Positions 42,290 to 53,206 of a stretch of 64,000 nucleotides of DNA are shown here, piece after piece; positions within the stretch are counted from its first letter, which is position 1; each line of letters starts with the position of its first letter. Location: the NCBI GenBank assembly GCA_031216915.1, contig CM062290.1:256849597-256913596 (forward strand), written 5' to 3'. The notes beneath the pieces are model-generated. The model saw nothing but the letters and a program-made list of their open reading frames with translations, searched no databases and was not told the DNA's origin. This DNA comes from Pictodentalium vernedei. Lineage: Eukaryota > Mollusca > Scaphopoda > Dentaliida > Dentaliidae. A program made the position numbers and the translations under genes.

Positions 42290-42870
42290 TTAATGGGGTG
42301 TGCGGTCCAAGAGCAGTTTCATCGCTCCCAGGAACGAATCGAAGAACTCGAGAGGGCCGTTAACGAAAATACAGTGACTATAACTAGGCTTGGAATAGAA
42401 CTGGACGATTTACGGCAGTACGGGATGAGAAATTCACTGCGGATATCGGGAGTTCGGGAGAATGAAAATGAGAACACCGACAAGATCGTTCTCGATATAG
42501 CCTCATCAATAGGTGTACCCATGTAGCGGCGGGACATCGAACGGAGTCATCGATCAGCCCCAAACCCCACCCCAACCCCACCCCACTAGGAGATTGGGAT
42601 CTATGATTGGCTACCCCAGGTCGATTCTAGTCAAGTTTGGGATCTATAGAACTCGCGAAACTTTCTACCGAGCTCACCGTAACCTATGCTCCGCTCAGAA
42701 TTTACGAAACGTATATATCAACGAGCATTTAACCAAGGACGCGCAAACCTAGCCCCTCGAGCCAGAACTCTGCTTGACAAGAAAATTCTTGGACGTGGTC
42801 ACACGACGGTGTCATATTTCTTAAACTGCAGTGAAATGCTGTACATCGTGTGACAAATGACTGCGAAATG
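42290..42870 (+). pseudogene. LINE ORF1 fragment (coiled coil, RRM-like, C-terminal domain)
   Basis: The frame to 42526 reads QERIEELERAVNENTVTITR (coiled coil), then LDDLRQYGMRNSLRISGVRE and DKIVLDIASSIGV (RRM-like). After a stop comes RRDIERSHRSAP, then in a shifted frame RSILVKFGIYRTRETFYRAH, VYINEHLTKD and in a further frame RARTLLDKKILG. R-N-S-L-R-I-S-G, D-I-x-R-S-H-R, I-L-V-K-F and I-N-E-x-L-T are the recurring blocks of LINE ORF1 proteins of this type. It is unrelated in detail to the ORF1 fragment at 7.7 kb. A C-rich tract at 42560-42588 separates two parts. Confidence 0.8.
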
Positions 42871-43337
42871 TCAAAAATCGAAGTGAAGTTTAAGCTTCTC
42901 TTAACCATTAGGAGCTCCCAAGCGTAGATAAAATATCTAAGCAAATTGTATAACAAAACATGATAACAAGGTCGTGGACACCAAATGACACTTCTCTCAC
43001 TAGTCTAAGAAATGAGATGGCACCATATCCCACCAGCTCCCTCTGGAGGTGTCTCATGCGAGCTTCCCATGTGGTGTTGTTGAGATATGGTATTATCCAA
43101 CCCTCGTAAGCTGTTTTGATCTGGCATTACCAAAACCTATCCACGGCACTGTAGAATTCTACCTGCAGATCAGAAATATGTGAATATTGTGAACAATGTT
43201 ATCACAGAATTTCGGTATATTCTTCGCCCATTTGTCTCGATACGACCCATATCTTATAAACCAAAATGTTGTTTCCTTGACTTACTAATGACGAGGTTCA
43301 CACAGGAAGTAGTGTTACAGTTCCTCGCTTGGAACAA
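42871..43337. other. Unassigned stretch
   Basis: No gene or repeat was recognised. Confidence 0.4.
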
Positions 43338-43341
43338 TTAA

Positions 43342-43599
43342 CTGGCTGAGGGCTAAACTAGTTTTGGTGGTCTGAGCTCGTTATTCAAAATTTGTTCTAC
43401 TGCAAATTGTCGAAGTGTGCCTTCGACACTCTCCAATAATTTGTGATGAAGAAAATTTATATAAACAAACTATCATTTATGCTTGACTAAATATGGAATA
43501 CGGGTAAGGAAAATATCAGCTTTTCCTCTGTGGCCCTCACTTTTTTTTTTTTTTTTTTTTTTTTGAGAGCCTCGACAGTGGCTTCTGGCAATCGGCCAG
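43342..43599. mobile_element. Family B MITE (copy B4)
   Basis: Between TTAA at 43338-43341 and TTAA at 43600-43603; ends CTGGCTGAGGGC and GGCAATCGGCCAG. The hairpin at about 43415-43440 is mostly lost (GTGTGCC-TTCG-ACACTC), and a long T-run (43541-43564) lies in the right part. Confidence 0.7.
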
Positions 43600-43701
43600 T
43601 TAATAAAATATTAGCAGTAGAATATGGGAAATGAACATTTGCGCACGGTATATCCTGTTCTCTGTGGATTCAACTTGCTGTATGTTAGTGATCATAATTA
43701 A

Positions 43702-43911
43702 TTCATTGAACCCGAGAGGCCCCTTTTCCGGCCCAGGAATATGGGTACGTCATAATTTCATTAAGTAGGATGGCTACCAAATGAATGTGTGTAATGGATC
43801 AGTCGGTGTTCTCAACGTGCAGCCTCCGGGCTGTCCGTTGATAATATTGACTGGTCTACCCCCAGATAATAAATATGGACTCTTCCGACAGCTGCCATTG
43901 AACCGATATGG
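43702..43911. mobile_element. Family C MITE (copy C3)
   Basis: After TTAA at 43698-43701 comes TTCATTGAACCC, then the GGCCCCTTTTCCGGCCC block, the hairpin (CAACGTGCAGCCTCCGGGCTG...) and the ATAAATATGGACTCTTCCG block. The right end is fused to a family B hairpin segment. Confidence 0.75.
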
Positions 43912-45229
43912 TCTGAGTTTGTTATTCAAAAGTTGTTCTATTGCAGGTTGTTGAAGGGTGCCTATAGCCACTCTCCAATAATTTGTAATGGAGCAAATGT
44001 ATAATTTATTTCCTGTGGATTCGACCTACTGTCTGTCAGTGATCATAATTAGGTAGATGTTGCCTGCAGTTGTACCCCTACAGTAACTGACCCCTTCGTC
44101 ATTCACTGGAAGTATTGCATGATTGAGGTATCTGCGGAGAGATGAGGGGTTCAGGTACTGTCTGTTGTTTACCTGTGGGTGGAAATAGAGTAGGCCAATT
44201 TCTAAACGTTTGGGGTTTCGACGGAAATCCAATCGCTCTGCCCTGTTGGGCTGTGGGGTTGAACTATTGCTGAACCCTCATCCCAACTTGGTATTTACTT
44301 GTTTAACCAAACACTGCCGATGTTTACCTCTACATCAAAGCTATGAACAACTCATGGAAGGGGTTAACAACTGATCAATGTGCCCTGTCCCTGTTCAAAT
44401 GAAGGATTTGATGTAAAAATTCTATCATAACTTGTCGTGTAATAGTTACTACTCTGTGAAACCATTAGAATATGAAATTAACCCCTCAAGCAGCAAACCA
44501 CTAGAACCCTGCCCACTTGAAGGGTCTTCTTATGCGCGCCTGAGGCAAGATTTCCAGCGTGACTTGCGAAGATTTAGTTGTTACCTGGGTCTGTGGAACC
44601 AGTATAAAGCGATGTTTCCCGTCCTCTAGTGGAAGCGTGGGCATTCCTAATAATAAATATGGACTCTTCCGATTGCTGCCACTGAACTGATATGGTATGA
44701 GTTTGTTATTCAAAATTTGTTCTATTGCAGGTTGTTGAAGGTTGCCTATGGGCACTCTCCGATAATTTGTAGTGGAGGAAATCTATAATTTATTCTCTGT
44801 GGATTCAGCCTGCTGTCTGTCAGTGATCATATTTAACAAAATGGTGCCTGCAGTTGTACCCCCACATTAGCAAACCCCGTCACCATTCCCTAGAAGCATT
44901 GGATGATTGAGCTCTCTGTGGAGAGATGAGGGGGGCCTATAGATACCCTCCAATAATTTATAATGGAATAATTTGTAATAGAACGGATTTATATAAGCAA
45001 ACTATCATTTACGTTTGACTGAGTATGGAACATGAGTAGGGAAAATTATTGGCTTTTGCTCTGTTGCCCCCATTAGTTTTTTCTTTTTTGAGGGCCCTGA
45101 TAGTGGCTTCTGGCATTCGGCCAGTTAATAAAAAATTGGCAGCTGACTATGGGAAATGAACATTTGCGCACGGTGTATCCTGTTCTCTGTGGATTCGAGC
45201 TCCTGCTCTCGGTTAGTGATCATAATTAA

Positions 45230-45430
45230 TTCATTGAACCCGATGGCCCCATTTTTCGGCCCAAGAACATGGTACATCATAATTTCATTAAGTAGGATGA
45301 CTGCTGTATGAATGTGTGTAATGGATCAGTCAGTGTTCTCAATGTGTAGCCTCCGGGCTGTCCATTGAGAATATTGATTGGTCTATCCTCAGATAATAAA
45401 TATGGACTCTTCCGACTGCTGCCATTGAAC
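45230..45430. mobile_element. Family C MITE (copy C4)
   Basis: Starts after TTAA at 45226-45229 with TTCATTGAACCC and aligns throughout with copy C3, ending at GCCATTGAAC. It is the last member of the array. Confidence 0.75.
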
Positions 45431-46535
45431 ATGTGTTTGGTCGGTCGTGCGGAAGGAAGTAGGTGGTGATTGATTGTGCTCTTGGCCATCGGTAGTACCG
45501 GTATGATAAGTATTGGGTGGATGAGATGGTGCGCTGAGACAACCAAATTTGGATTTTATATATCCAAATGAACCTCAAAAAACTTAAAAGAAGTCCTGAA
45601 CGTTGAACTGTAATCCCGACTGAATACGGTTGCGAACAGCGACTTGAAGGCATGCGCTCAACGAATGTATGCATTGATGGCGTAGTTGAAATGTTTGGTC
45701 AAGAGGGACTTGGATCAGCGAAGTCGCGATAGACCAGGTTTACGCCTATCCTCCGACCGTCGATCTTTGTCGGTGCCCCTGCTCCTGCTCTTATTGGCGT
45801 TCATCGTCAATTGCGAGTATACAGGCCTCTTGCAATTCATGTACAACGTGAGCTTAATCCATCTTATCGTTGAGACATGAACTGAACTAATGTCAGACTA
45901 AAAACTATGCTTCTGCGTCTTATCTTCCAAACTAGAAATACTGAATTACAAAATCAAACGTGAGGTGACAACAAAAATGTCCTACGACCAGAGCCTAAAG
46001 ATGGCAACACCAAATCTGGATTCTGCAGCTAAACTTTCTTTTTCTTGTATATATGTTACTTTTTGTTTATTTTACTTCCACGTCCAACCGTGAAGCGATC
46101 AGAAAAACTCGTCCAGAGTATCAACCCTTCGCTTCATTCACACTCGGTGAAACATATTCTATTCTCCTTTCTTTTTTTCTCATGCATCCTTTCAATCTCC
46201 AGTACTGTCCCTAAGTCAGTCAAACTTTATTTAGCCAATAACTGGGTGGAGTTGATGTGTGAAGGGCTTGGGATGGATGCATATTCCAGACCACTCTTTC
46301 GTTTCTAACTTCCATTTTCCTGAGTTTTAGTGTGATTGAGTTGGCAACATATAGAATGAGAGTGGGTATTTTCCATTCATTCACCCAAAGAACCAAATGC
46401 TGAAAACACATGCTGGGGCTGAACGACATCTTACTCCATGCGGCGGTCATCAAGTTCGGCCTTCGGGGACTGACTCTAACAATATTTCTTATTTTCACGT
46501 GTGATGGAAAGGACTAGCCCCAGTTCGCAGACAAT
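45431..46535. other. Unassigned stretch before the LINE
   Basis: I see no repeat or gene. It may include 5' UTR of the following LINE. Confidence 0.35.
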
Positions 46536-47141
46536 ATGGTAAGAAGATTCGACGATCAATCCGCAGTTGCTTTGATAGGTGGTAAAAATATCAATAATCC
46601 ACGGTTTGCAACTACACTAGTGACAAGAAATGAAAGATTAGCTTCAGAATACCCATCCAACAGCATGCGCAGATCAGAAGAAATTCTGGGGCATAGCATA
46701 GCTTCCAGAATCTGCAAACTTCTGTCCCATATATCAAGTTTATACTTGTGGGTAAGGAAAGTACTCCATTTGGGGGGCGATATTGAGACCAATCCAGGCC
46801 CCGAAAATACGACCACCCCTACCACATCAAACTCCTCTTCGATTTCGGCCGACCTGACTGGGGGACAACATAGGATTCATTTGATGCACCTAAACGTTCG
46901 GAACCTCATTCCGAAACAAGATAATATACGATGCGAAGTGCTTGTGTACGATATGTGCGTCTATACTGAACCATGGTTAAATGAGCAGGACAGTAATGAT
47001 GACATCCACATTCCTGGGTTTCACCAACCAATAAGGAAAGATCGGGGTACAGGGGGAGGCGGGGTAGTCATTTACATAAGAAACACATTGTCCTCCATCT
47101 CGAGGCAGGACTTAGAGGCGCCAAACTTGGAGTGTTTGTAG
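46536..47141 (+). pseudogene. LINE ORF2 N-terminus: 2A-like peptide and endonuclease start
   Basis: A 201-residue frame. Residues 70-89 read YLWVRKVLHLGGDIETNPGP, the 2A consensus D-[VI]-E-x-N-P-G-P preceded by a short hydrophobic helix (46743-46802). 2A causes ribosome skipping between G and P, which would release the first 88 residues from the endonuclease. From about residue 113 an APE-type endonuclease begins: HLMHLNVRNL, CVYTEPWL (catalytic E), GGGGVVIYIRNTL. The frame ends at a TAG (47139-47141). The next endonuclease blocks (GAFYRSPNS, IIIAGNSNDNL) continue in another frame. Confidence 0.88.
46776..46802 (+). other. 2A-like ribosome-skipping motif (GDIETNPGP)
   Basis: The codons for G-D-I-E-T-N-P-G-P. 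All residues required by the consensus are present. Confidence 0.9.
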
Positions 47142-48422
47142 GTCCAAATCTTTTACGAGCATAGCTCTTTTCTACTTGGTGCTTTCTACCGTTCACCAAA
47201 CTCTAACAGCGAACTATGGAATTCAATTGCCACCTCTTTCGAACTAGCCATGGTTACCCGAATCAAGGATATAATCATAGCGGGCAACTCTAATGACAAT
47301 CTGCTAAACTCTGGTAACAAATCAATGCAAAAAAATAATGTAACAATATAGTCTTAAGCAAATAATAACCCAGCCTACCTTCTTTACCGAAACGTCATCT
47401 ACATTACTTGACCGGATAATCACCAATCACTCCCTGTTCATTAAAAACCAAGGTGTTTGTGATCCATTTTATGGAGATCTAACTCGATACCACTGCCCAG
47501 TGTTTGCCGAACTCTCATATCCAACAAAGCACTTCACTAAGTTCAAGCACAAGATTTGGCTCTTCAATCAAGATGACCTCGTTTCCCTTAATAGGTCCCT
47601 AATAGATATCAACTGGGAAGGTTGGTTGCAACCCGTCGACTATTATTGACCGCCTCCAACGAGTTTTTGATAAACTTGTATTTAAATATATCTCCCATAA
47701 AGTGATAATTTTAAGGAAAAACGAGTCACCTTGGATGTATATTGAAATTAGAAATGTAATTCGACGACGAAAACGCTTACACCGTCACGCCAAATCGGTA
47801 AACTCACCACAGACTTAAGCAAAACATCGTAAACTCAGGAACCAGTCAATTTCTGCTGTAAGGAAGTACAAACACGACTATTTTGGGCATATTCAAAACG
47901 TTAGGAATGAAACCTCTTCCTCTTCGGACACGTGGTGGAAAACATTGAAAAAATTCTCTGTGACAACAAATCAGAGATCCCAGCATTGCAATATAACAAT
48001 AATATACTGTTATCTGTTGTGGAGAAATCTGAAGCTTTTAATGAATATTTCTGTTCTATTTCTACCGTAGACGATTCAAACTACTCGCTGCCCACAATTA
48101 ATATAAGTAGTGATCGTCCAACATTAGATAGTGTAACATTAAGCTACGAGGAAATCCAAAAAGCAATCAATTCGTTGAAAGTATAAAAATCCTGTGGCCC
48201 AGACAACATTAGTCCAGAAGTTTTAAAAGATTTCCAAGAGTTTAGCGAGACCCCTTACGTACTTATTCAATTAATTCCTTGAAAACTGCTGTTTTCCGCC
48301 TCAATGGAAGCAAACAAATGTAGTTCCTGTTTTTAAAAAAGATAACCCAAGCCCAGTTGGCAATTGCCGCCCAATGTCAGAAATAAGTTGTGTTGGAAAT
48401 TGTTTTTAGAAGTGCATTTTAA
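47142..48422 (+). pseudogene. LINE endonuclease remainder, linker and RT start
   Basis: Broken frames read, in order, SSFLLGAFYRSPNSNSE (47163 on), IIIAGNSNDNL (GDFND-like block), linker text WWKTLKKF and YEEIQKAINSLKV, then after one stop KSCGPDNISPEVLKDF (RT block 0/1), then TNVVPVFKKDNPSPVGNCRP (RT N-x-R-P). The last block ends where the MITE at 48423 starts. Confidence 0.8.
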
Positions 48423-48637
48423 CCCTTTACATAACGTAACGACCAAAACCGGCCAGCGCCATTCTCAAAAATCGCCACTGATTAATTTTCATTATTTTTT
48501 TATTTTTGTCTCCAAACTCATCGAGCTCGTTCCAATGAGAGGTCATAACCTATGTTTTTGATACAAAATATGAAAATAATAGTTATTCAAGAATTTTTTT
48601 TTACAAGTGTCGTCTGCTTCTCATGTTAGGTAAAGGG
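48423..48637. mobile_element. TTAA MITE, family A (copy A5) inside the LINE RT
   Basis: A 215-bp element between TTAA at 48419-48422 and TTAA at 48638-48641, starting CCCTTTACATAACG and ending GTTAGGTAAAGGG. The left part of the palindrome is deleted, leaving ATCGAGCTCGTTCCAATGAG and the right half. The LINE frame can be followed on both sides, so the target site can be read. Confidence 0.9.
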
Positions 48638-50181
48638 TTAAAGAATGTGTTCAGTTTTCTCAAGGCAAATGACTTGCTTAGCAAGTTCCAGTCTGGTTTC
48701 ACACCTAACGACTCCACATCTTACCAGCTTACCGAAATATACAATACTAGTAGTTGTGCTACTGATAAAGGAAAAGAAATATGCTTTCTTTTTGTGCAAT
48801 CAGCAAGGCTTTTGATAAAGAATGGCATTCTGGGCCGTGTACAAATCGGAAAAAATAGGTATTACCGGAAATCTCTTAAAATGGTTCACTTCGTCCCTTA
48901 AGGATAGTGAAATGCGAGTAGTAATCAATGCTGAATCGTCATCTCGGAGGAAAGTAACGGCAGGTGTGCCTAAGGACCAATCCTAGGGCCCCTAGTGTTT
49001 ATCATTTAAATAAACGATATTGCTGAAGATATTTTTTGTAATATTCGTCTTTTTGTCGACGATACCTGGTTATATATAATAACGGAAGACCCCTTGGAAG
49101 CTACTAGTCTCTTGAATAATGACATTGTGAAATCGAGCAATAGGCGCATCAGTGGTTGGTAGACGCCAGTCCCAAGAAAACTGAATCAATGATCATAACA
49201 CCCAAAAGAAATTCCCCCTCCCCCCCTCCCCCCCCGGATGTGGAACACGGATATCAGCGAGGTAAACTCCCATAAACACTTAGTATTGCTTTCAGTGACC
49301 GAGGTTCCTGGAAAGAGCACATCTTGGAAATCACAATGAAAATGTGGAAAAGAATTGGTGTCTTAAGAAAACCCAAGTTTACCCTTGATAGGAAAACATT
49401 TGCCTTCATTCGTCCCTTGATTGAATACTCTAGTCAGTTTGGGATAACTGCACTATCGCCGAGAGTGAGAATCTTGAACAAATACAACTTTAGGCCGCGA
49501 GAATTGAAACCGGAGCAATCCGAAGTGTCCGCAGAACTCTACTTTACGCAGCAACTGGATTGGAACCCTTAAAAACTTGGAGAGAAAAATACAAATTGAA
49601 ACAGTTTTTTTTAAAAATGTACCATAAACTAACCCCAAGATACTTATCTTGTCTGGTCCCCCGCCATATAGACCGCATCCCATCGTTTTGATCTTCGTAG
49701 AAATGAAGACTTGACAGTACCCTTCTGCCGAACCCAGTCAAACACGATGTCATTTCTGCCTAGCACAACAAGCCTCCGGAATAATCTGCAGCAAACCGTC
49801 CGAAACAACGACTCATTCCCGGAGTTGTTGAGTAACCTAAACCGAAACAAAATACTTGTTCCTAGTTTCATTTTTCACGACAAATCGCGCCAATCACAAA
49901 TATTCCACTGCCGATTACGTTTATCCTTCAACGATCATCTTTTCAAAAACCATCTTCGCTTATCCCCTCTTTGAGTGTGTGGAGCTCCGGAAACAACTGA
50001 CCACTATTTATTCCACTACCCAATTTTCAGCCGAGAAAGAGCCGACACCTTAGGTGAGATAACTCATTTTATTGATACATATATATTGCTAAGCGGATGT
50101 GTTGGGTACAGTCAAAGCGTTAATAAAGAAATTTTTGAAAAATTACCCGATTTTATTAATGTTAGTAAACGTTTTAAATAA
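48638..50181 (+). pseudogene. LINE RT palm and C-terminal domain
   Basis: After the MITE: KNVFSFLKANDLLSKFQSGF, then NDSTSYQLTEIYN, a damaged A block (the text for S-K-A-F-D is shifted), GVPKDQS with a stop in place of the usual GVPQGSILGP, LFVDDTWLYI (about 49050-49079), and IRPLIEYSSQFG (49414 on). The C terminus reads HFLPSTTSLR-like text, then SQIFHCRLRLSFNDHLFKNH and VCGAPETTDHYLFHYPIF (49975-50030), the degenerate zinc knuckle of this group. Multiple frameshifts and a C-run at 49213-49236. Confidence 0.83.
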
Positions 50182-50543
50182 TGATCCTGGCATAAATCGA
50201 CACCCTTATTGCTATCATGACTGTGCATAACAAATGTCATCCTCTGTGGTCAGTTCCCGTTGATTTCAGTAAGTGGAAATGCTAGGACTATTCATAACAT
50301 CAGCTGGGAGTCTTGATTAACTTCGAGTAATAAACATACAACAAGAACCACAACCAGGTATATCAAAGTACCGCCGGTACCAACATAACCGGTACCGGGA
50401 CGGAACAGAGTCTGTCCCGTTGAAACCGGTACCGGTACCGGGACAAGTCAACATTTGGGTGACATCAAAATCAGATGGGAGAAATTCGTATTTAAACCGA
50501 ACCAGTCCCCAAGATCGCATAGACAAACATGGCATCGTACCAG
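50182..50543. other. LINE 3' UTR or spacer with GGTACC-rich text
   Basis: GGTACC-type text lies at 50376-50450, like that at 26.04 and 51.1 kb. The 3' UTR of the LINE may begin here and resume after the repeat block, at 51180. Confidence 0.45.
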
Positions 50544-50622
50544 TTATTCTGCGGCGACATCAAAGTAATCATAAAGGATGAAAATCGTACTTTATGATAA
50601 CTGTAATGTCGCCACAGAATAA
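50544..50622. repeat. Imperfect hairpin
   Basis: TTATTCTGCGGCGACAT...AAAG-T pairs with ACTTT...ATGTCGCCACAGAATAA with a loop around 50577-50585. Confidence 0.75.
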
Positions 50623-51160
50623 TTTCTATGAAGTAGACGATGACGGTGCTTTCATTGTCTTTGATGCCACGTTTGGAAAGTTAAAATGATCGGCCTTATC
50701 GAGATGGTGGTGCAGATAGAACATGCCCCTTTAGAGTGTTTTGATATGTTCATTCGCAAATAAGCTGAAAGTAGGCACATAGAACACATTGAAACCCAGA
50801 GAACGAATTATTAGCCCGTTTACCCTCGTTCAGTTAGGAATTTCCCCATAAAATAATTTTGTCCTGGTACCGGCGGGACAAAAGCCTCAGTACAGGTGCC
50901 GGTTGGAGAGTGAGGGAAGTATGCCGTGTAAGTGTGTCATACACAATTCGTCCCCTGAGTTCCAATGTGTTCTATGTGCCAGCAGGCACATAGAACACAT
51001 TGGAACTCAGGGGACGAATTATTAGCCCGTTTACCCTCGTTCAGTTAGGAATTTCTACATAAAATAATTTTGTCACGGTATCGGCGGGAGAAAAGCTTCA
51101 GTACCGGTTGGAACCGGTGGTACCGATACCGGTACAGGTCCCGGTTAACGTTCCTGATCA
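50623..51160. repeat. Dispersed repeat, inverted copy of 26.02-26.35 kb, with partial duplication
   Basis: 50630-50930 mirrors 26020-26345. A second partial unit follows (CGAATTATTAGCCCGTTTAC and AATTTTGTC...GGTA...CGGCGGGA... at 51012-51120). It contains half of the H5 hairpin at 50769-50806. Confidence 0.85.
50945..51020. repeat. Hairpin family H5, perfect copy (f)
   Basis: A 76-nt palindrome: perfect 36-nt arms (AATTCGTCCCCTGAGTTCC... and its complement) around AGCA. It is the best preserved member of the family. Confidence 0.95.
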
Positions 51161-51490
51161 CAACCTATGAGATGCTAAGACCCCATGAGTGTATTGCCTT
51201 GACACTAATGGTCATTTAGGCGTTTCATCACATCTGCTCCTCCTGGTTACCGATTCTCTATGACTGTCTCTATATTTTTCTACTCTTCTTCTGAACAAAA
51301 GAGCAATTCTGACTTTGGATAATCCTACGATCCAGATTGAATATCTCGCCTTAATTTGTTTTAAGGAACCAGCTTACATACGCCTCAAGCTTGATGCTGA
51401 ATCATTTTCTGTGATGTTGTAAATTAACGTCTCCATTGTAATTGTGTGCATCTATAATCTGAAATAAAGTATTGCTTGAACTAAACTAAA
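51161..51490 (+). other. Probable LINE 3' end
   Basis: A plus-strand stretch ending TGAAATAAAGTATTGC-TTGAACTAAACTAAA. AATAAA plus an (AACTAA)-like tail fits the 3' end of the LINE that starts at 46.5 kb. The palindromic repeats at 50.5-51.16 kb would then be insertions in its 3' UTR. Unproven. Confidence 0.5.
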
Positions 51491-52701
51491 TGAAGTGGGA
51501 GGAGACAAAAAAAAATTGTCCACCCACTTTATGTAGCCTGGATTCAGTTTACGCAGAACACTCGGAAATACAGCTGCATCAGGCCTAATTTTAAAATGTG
51601 GAAATGTGTATGAAAACATGTAGTTTTTCAATTGACAAAAATACTTCCGCATGTCTATCGATCCAACAAATGAGTTGCAATCATGTCGAGACCTTACTTT
51701 ATTGTTGACTCCATTAGTCCCACACGTTTGTCTCGTTAAAATTTAATTTATGTTGCTTTTATGTCTTAAAGTTTATTCTGTTCTAATTTTTCTTTCCTTT
51801 TATAAAGTGCATTTGGTGGAAAGCCGTAGAAGAGAACCGTAAAAGAAAACCTTTTGACTATTGAATAACCGCATGGGCATTTTATGAAGCTCTATTATAG
51901 GCAGAGTTTGTAATATGAAAGCAGAGGAATTCGCTGGGGGAAAACATAGCAAAATGTTAGCTTACATAACGATTTTAATAACCTTTTAACTCGTTTTTCG
52001 CCAAATCATATAAAGAAAGTCTACCAAGGCAAAGAAGACTTCCAGTAATAAAATTCATGTTTTATTTAATGCTCAGGCATCAATTCACGCTGAAAAATTA
52101 AGTCATATTCCCCTGTCGGTCGGCAAAACGAAATATCAAAATGATATTTAGAAATCGATATTTCATCGTAGGTTCGGATGACGAATCACATGTACTTTAA
52201 ACGAGTCAGCACATCAGTAATGAATTCCAGAGTCCCAAATACAAACGAATTCGAACAATTGATAGTGACAGTGACTAAATCAATTCATTAAATCAGCGGT
52301 TTCAAAGTTTGACTTTCTCATTCACCTTCCAGCGAAAAGCCGAAATCACTTTCAAATTTCTTCAGTTCAACCTCACACGTCTTCAGTGCATTGAGTTCAA
52401 AAAAAATAAAATGACGTGTCTTGTTATTGAAAATAAGAAAGTGGTGTTTTTTGTTATTGTTCTATTTCTTCGAAACACATTGCGATTATTTCAATTCGCC
52501 AGCCTTGGTAAATCGTAAAGTTAGGGGAGAAATAAGACGGGACTACTTTTTGTGCGGATATTCACACATTCCAATGGTTGGAGTTTGGTTGTTGTAATTT
52601 TTGTATGGACGCCGGTTCGGCACATAAATTTTGCGCCTTAATGGCAAATAAAGGCCACAAATTGGAGAGTTTGTAGTCGTAGAGCATTAAATAAAAAGAA
52701 A
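51491..52701. other. Unassigned stretch
   Basis: No gene or repeat was seen. Short frames lack motifs. Confidence 0.4.
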
Positions 52702-52856
52702 ATTCACGAAAATTTGATGAATACCGAAAATATCTCGTGAGTGGCTACAAAGAAATATGAGGATCTTCACGAGCGACGTAGTCGCTCGTGAAGATCGTCA
52801 TATTTCTTTGCAGCCACTCACGAGATATTTTCGGTATTCATCAAATTTTCGTGAAT
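52702..52856. repeat. 155-nt palindrome
   Basis: From ATTCACGAAAATTTGATGAA at the left to TTCATCAAATTTTCGTGAAT at the right, with only two or three mismatches, centre GAGCGAC-GTA-GTCGCTC. It is among the longest near-perfect palindromes in the window. No TTAA is present at the immediate borders. Confidence 0.95.
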
Positions 52857-53112
52857 ATCCTCTATTTCTCTTTTTTTTTTTGCATACACAGGCCACATAG
52901 AAGTATGTTTATTTCGAGGACCAGGGACGTAAACAAGGGGAATGTAAGGGGGAGGGAGTGACCCCTACCACAATAATATTTTTAGCCTTGACATTTTTCA
53001 GAATATATATATCAATTTTCTCTTGCTAATAAATATGTACGTTCTCATGAGGCCAGATTTGATACTTGGACTTATAAGCATTGCCATTGTGCAGAAGTAT
53101 GTGTCCTTAAAA

Positions 53113-53117
53113 AACAA

Positions 53118-53160
<43 letters not shown>

Positions 53161-53162
53161 AA
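53113..53162. repeat. (AAAT)n microsatellite
   Basis: About twelve AAAT units. Confidence 0.98.
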
Positions 53163-53206
53163 ACACACACTGTCGGACATAGAAATTAAGTTCTTTGGTA
53201 CCAGAT

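Larger units (their letters stand above)
43338..45430. repeat. Tandem array of interleaved family B and family C MITEs
   Basis: The segment ATTCAAAA-TTGTTCTA-TGCA followed by a family B hairpin starts near 43382, 43920 and 44703. The segment CCAGTTAATAAAA, GGGAAATGAACATTTGCGCACGG, ATCATAATTAATTCATTGAACC and a family C element occurs near 43596-43911 and again near 45120-45430. A third shared segment (TGTCTGTCAGTGATCAT...GTTGTACCCC...GGAGAGATGAGGGG) lies at about 44020-44150 and 44810-44930. The array grew by duplicating composite units, not by separate insertions. Confidence 0.8.
46536..50181 (+). mobile_element. Decayed LINE with 2A-like motif (endonuclease, RT, C-terminal domain)
   Basis: A plus-strand LINE whose first frame holds a 2A-like peptide followed by the endonuclease start. 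RT blocks in broken frames follow at 48.15-49.1 kb, and a C-terminal domain with CGAPETTDHYLFHYPIF ends near 50181. A family A MITE (48423-48637) interrupts the RT between the N-x-R-P block and the following helix. Its RT carries FVDDT, different from the FADDT of the 27-kb LINE, so it is a separate family of the CR1/L2/Rex/Ingi part of the Jockey group. Elements of this kind with N-terminal 2A are known from sea urchin, lancelet and mollusc genomes. Confidence 0.88.

Noticed and set aside
46220..46825. Minus-strand frames over the 2A-LINE start
   Set aside because: Shadow frames of the LINE N-terminus.
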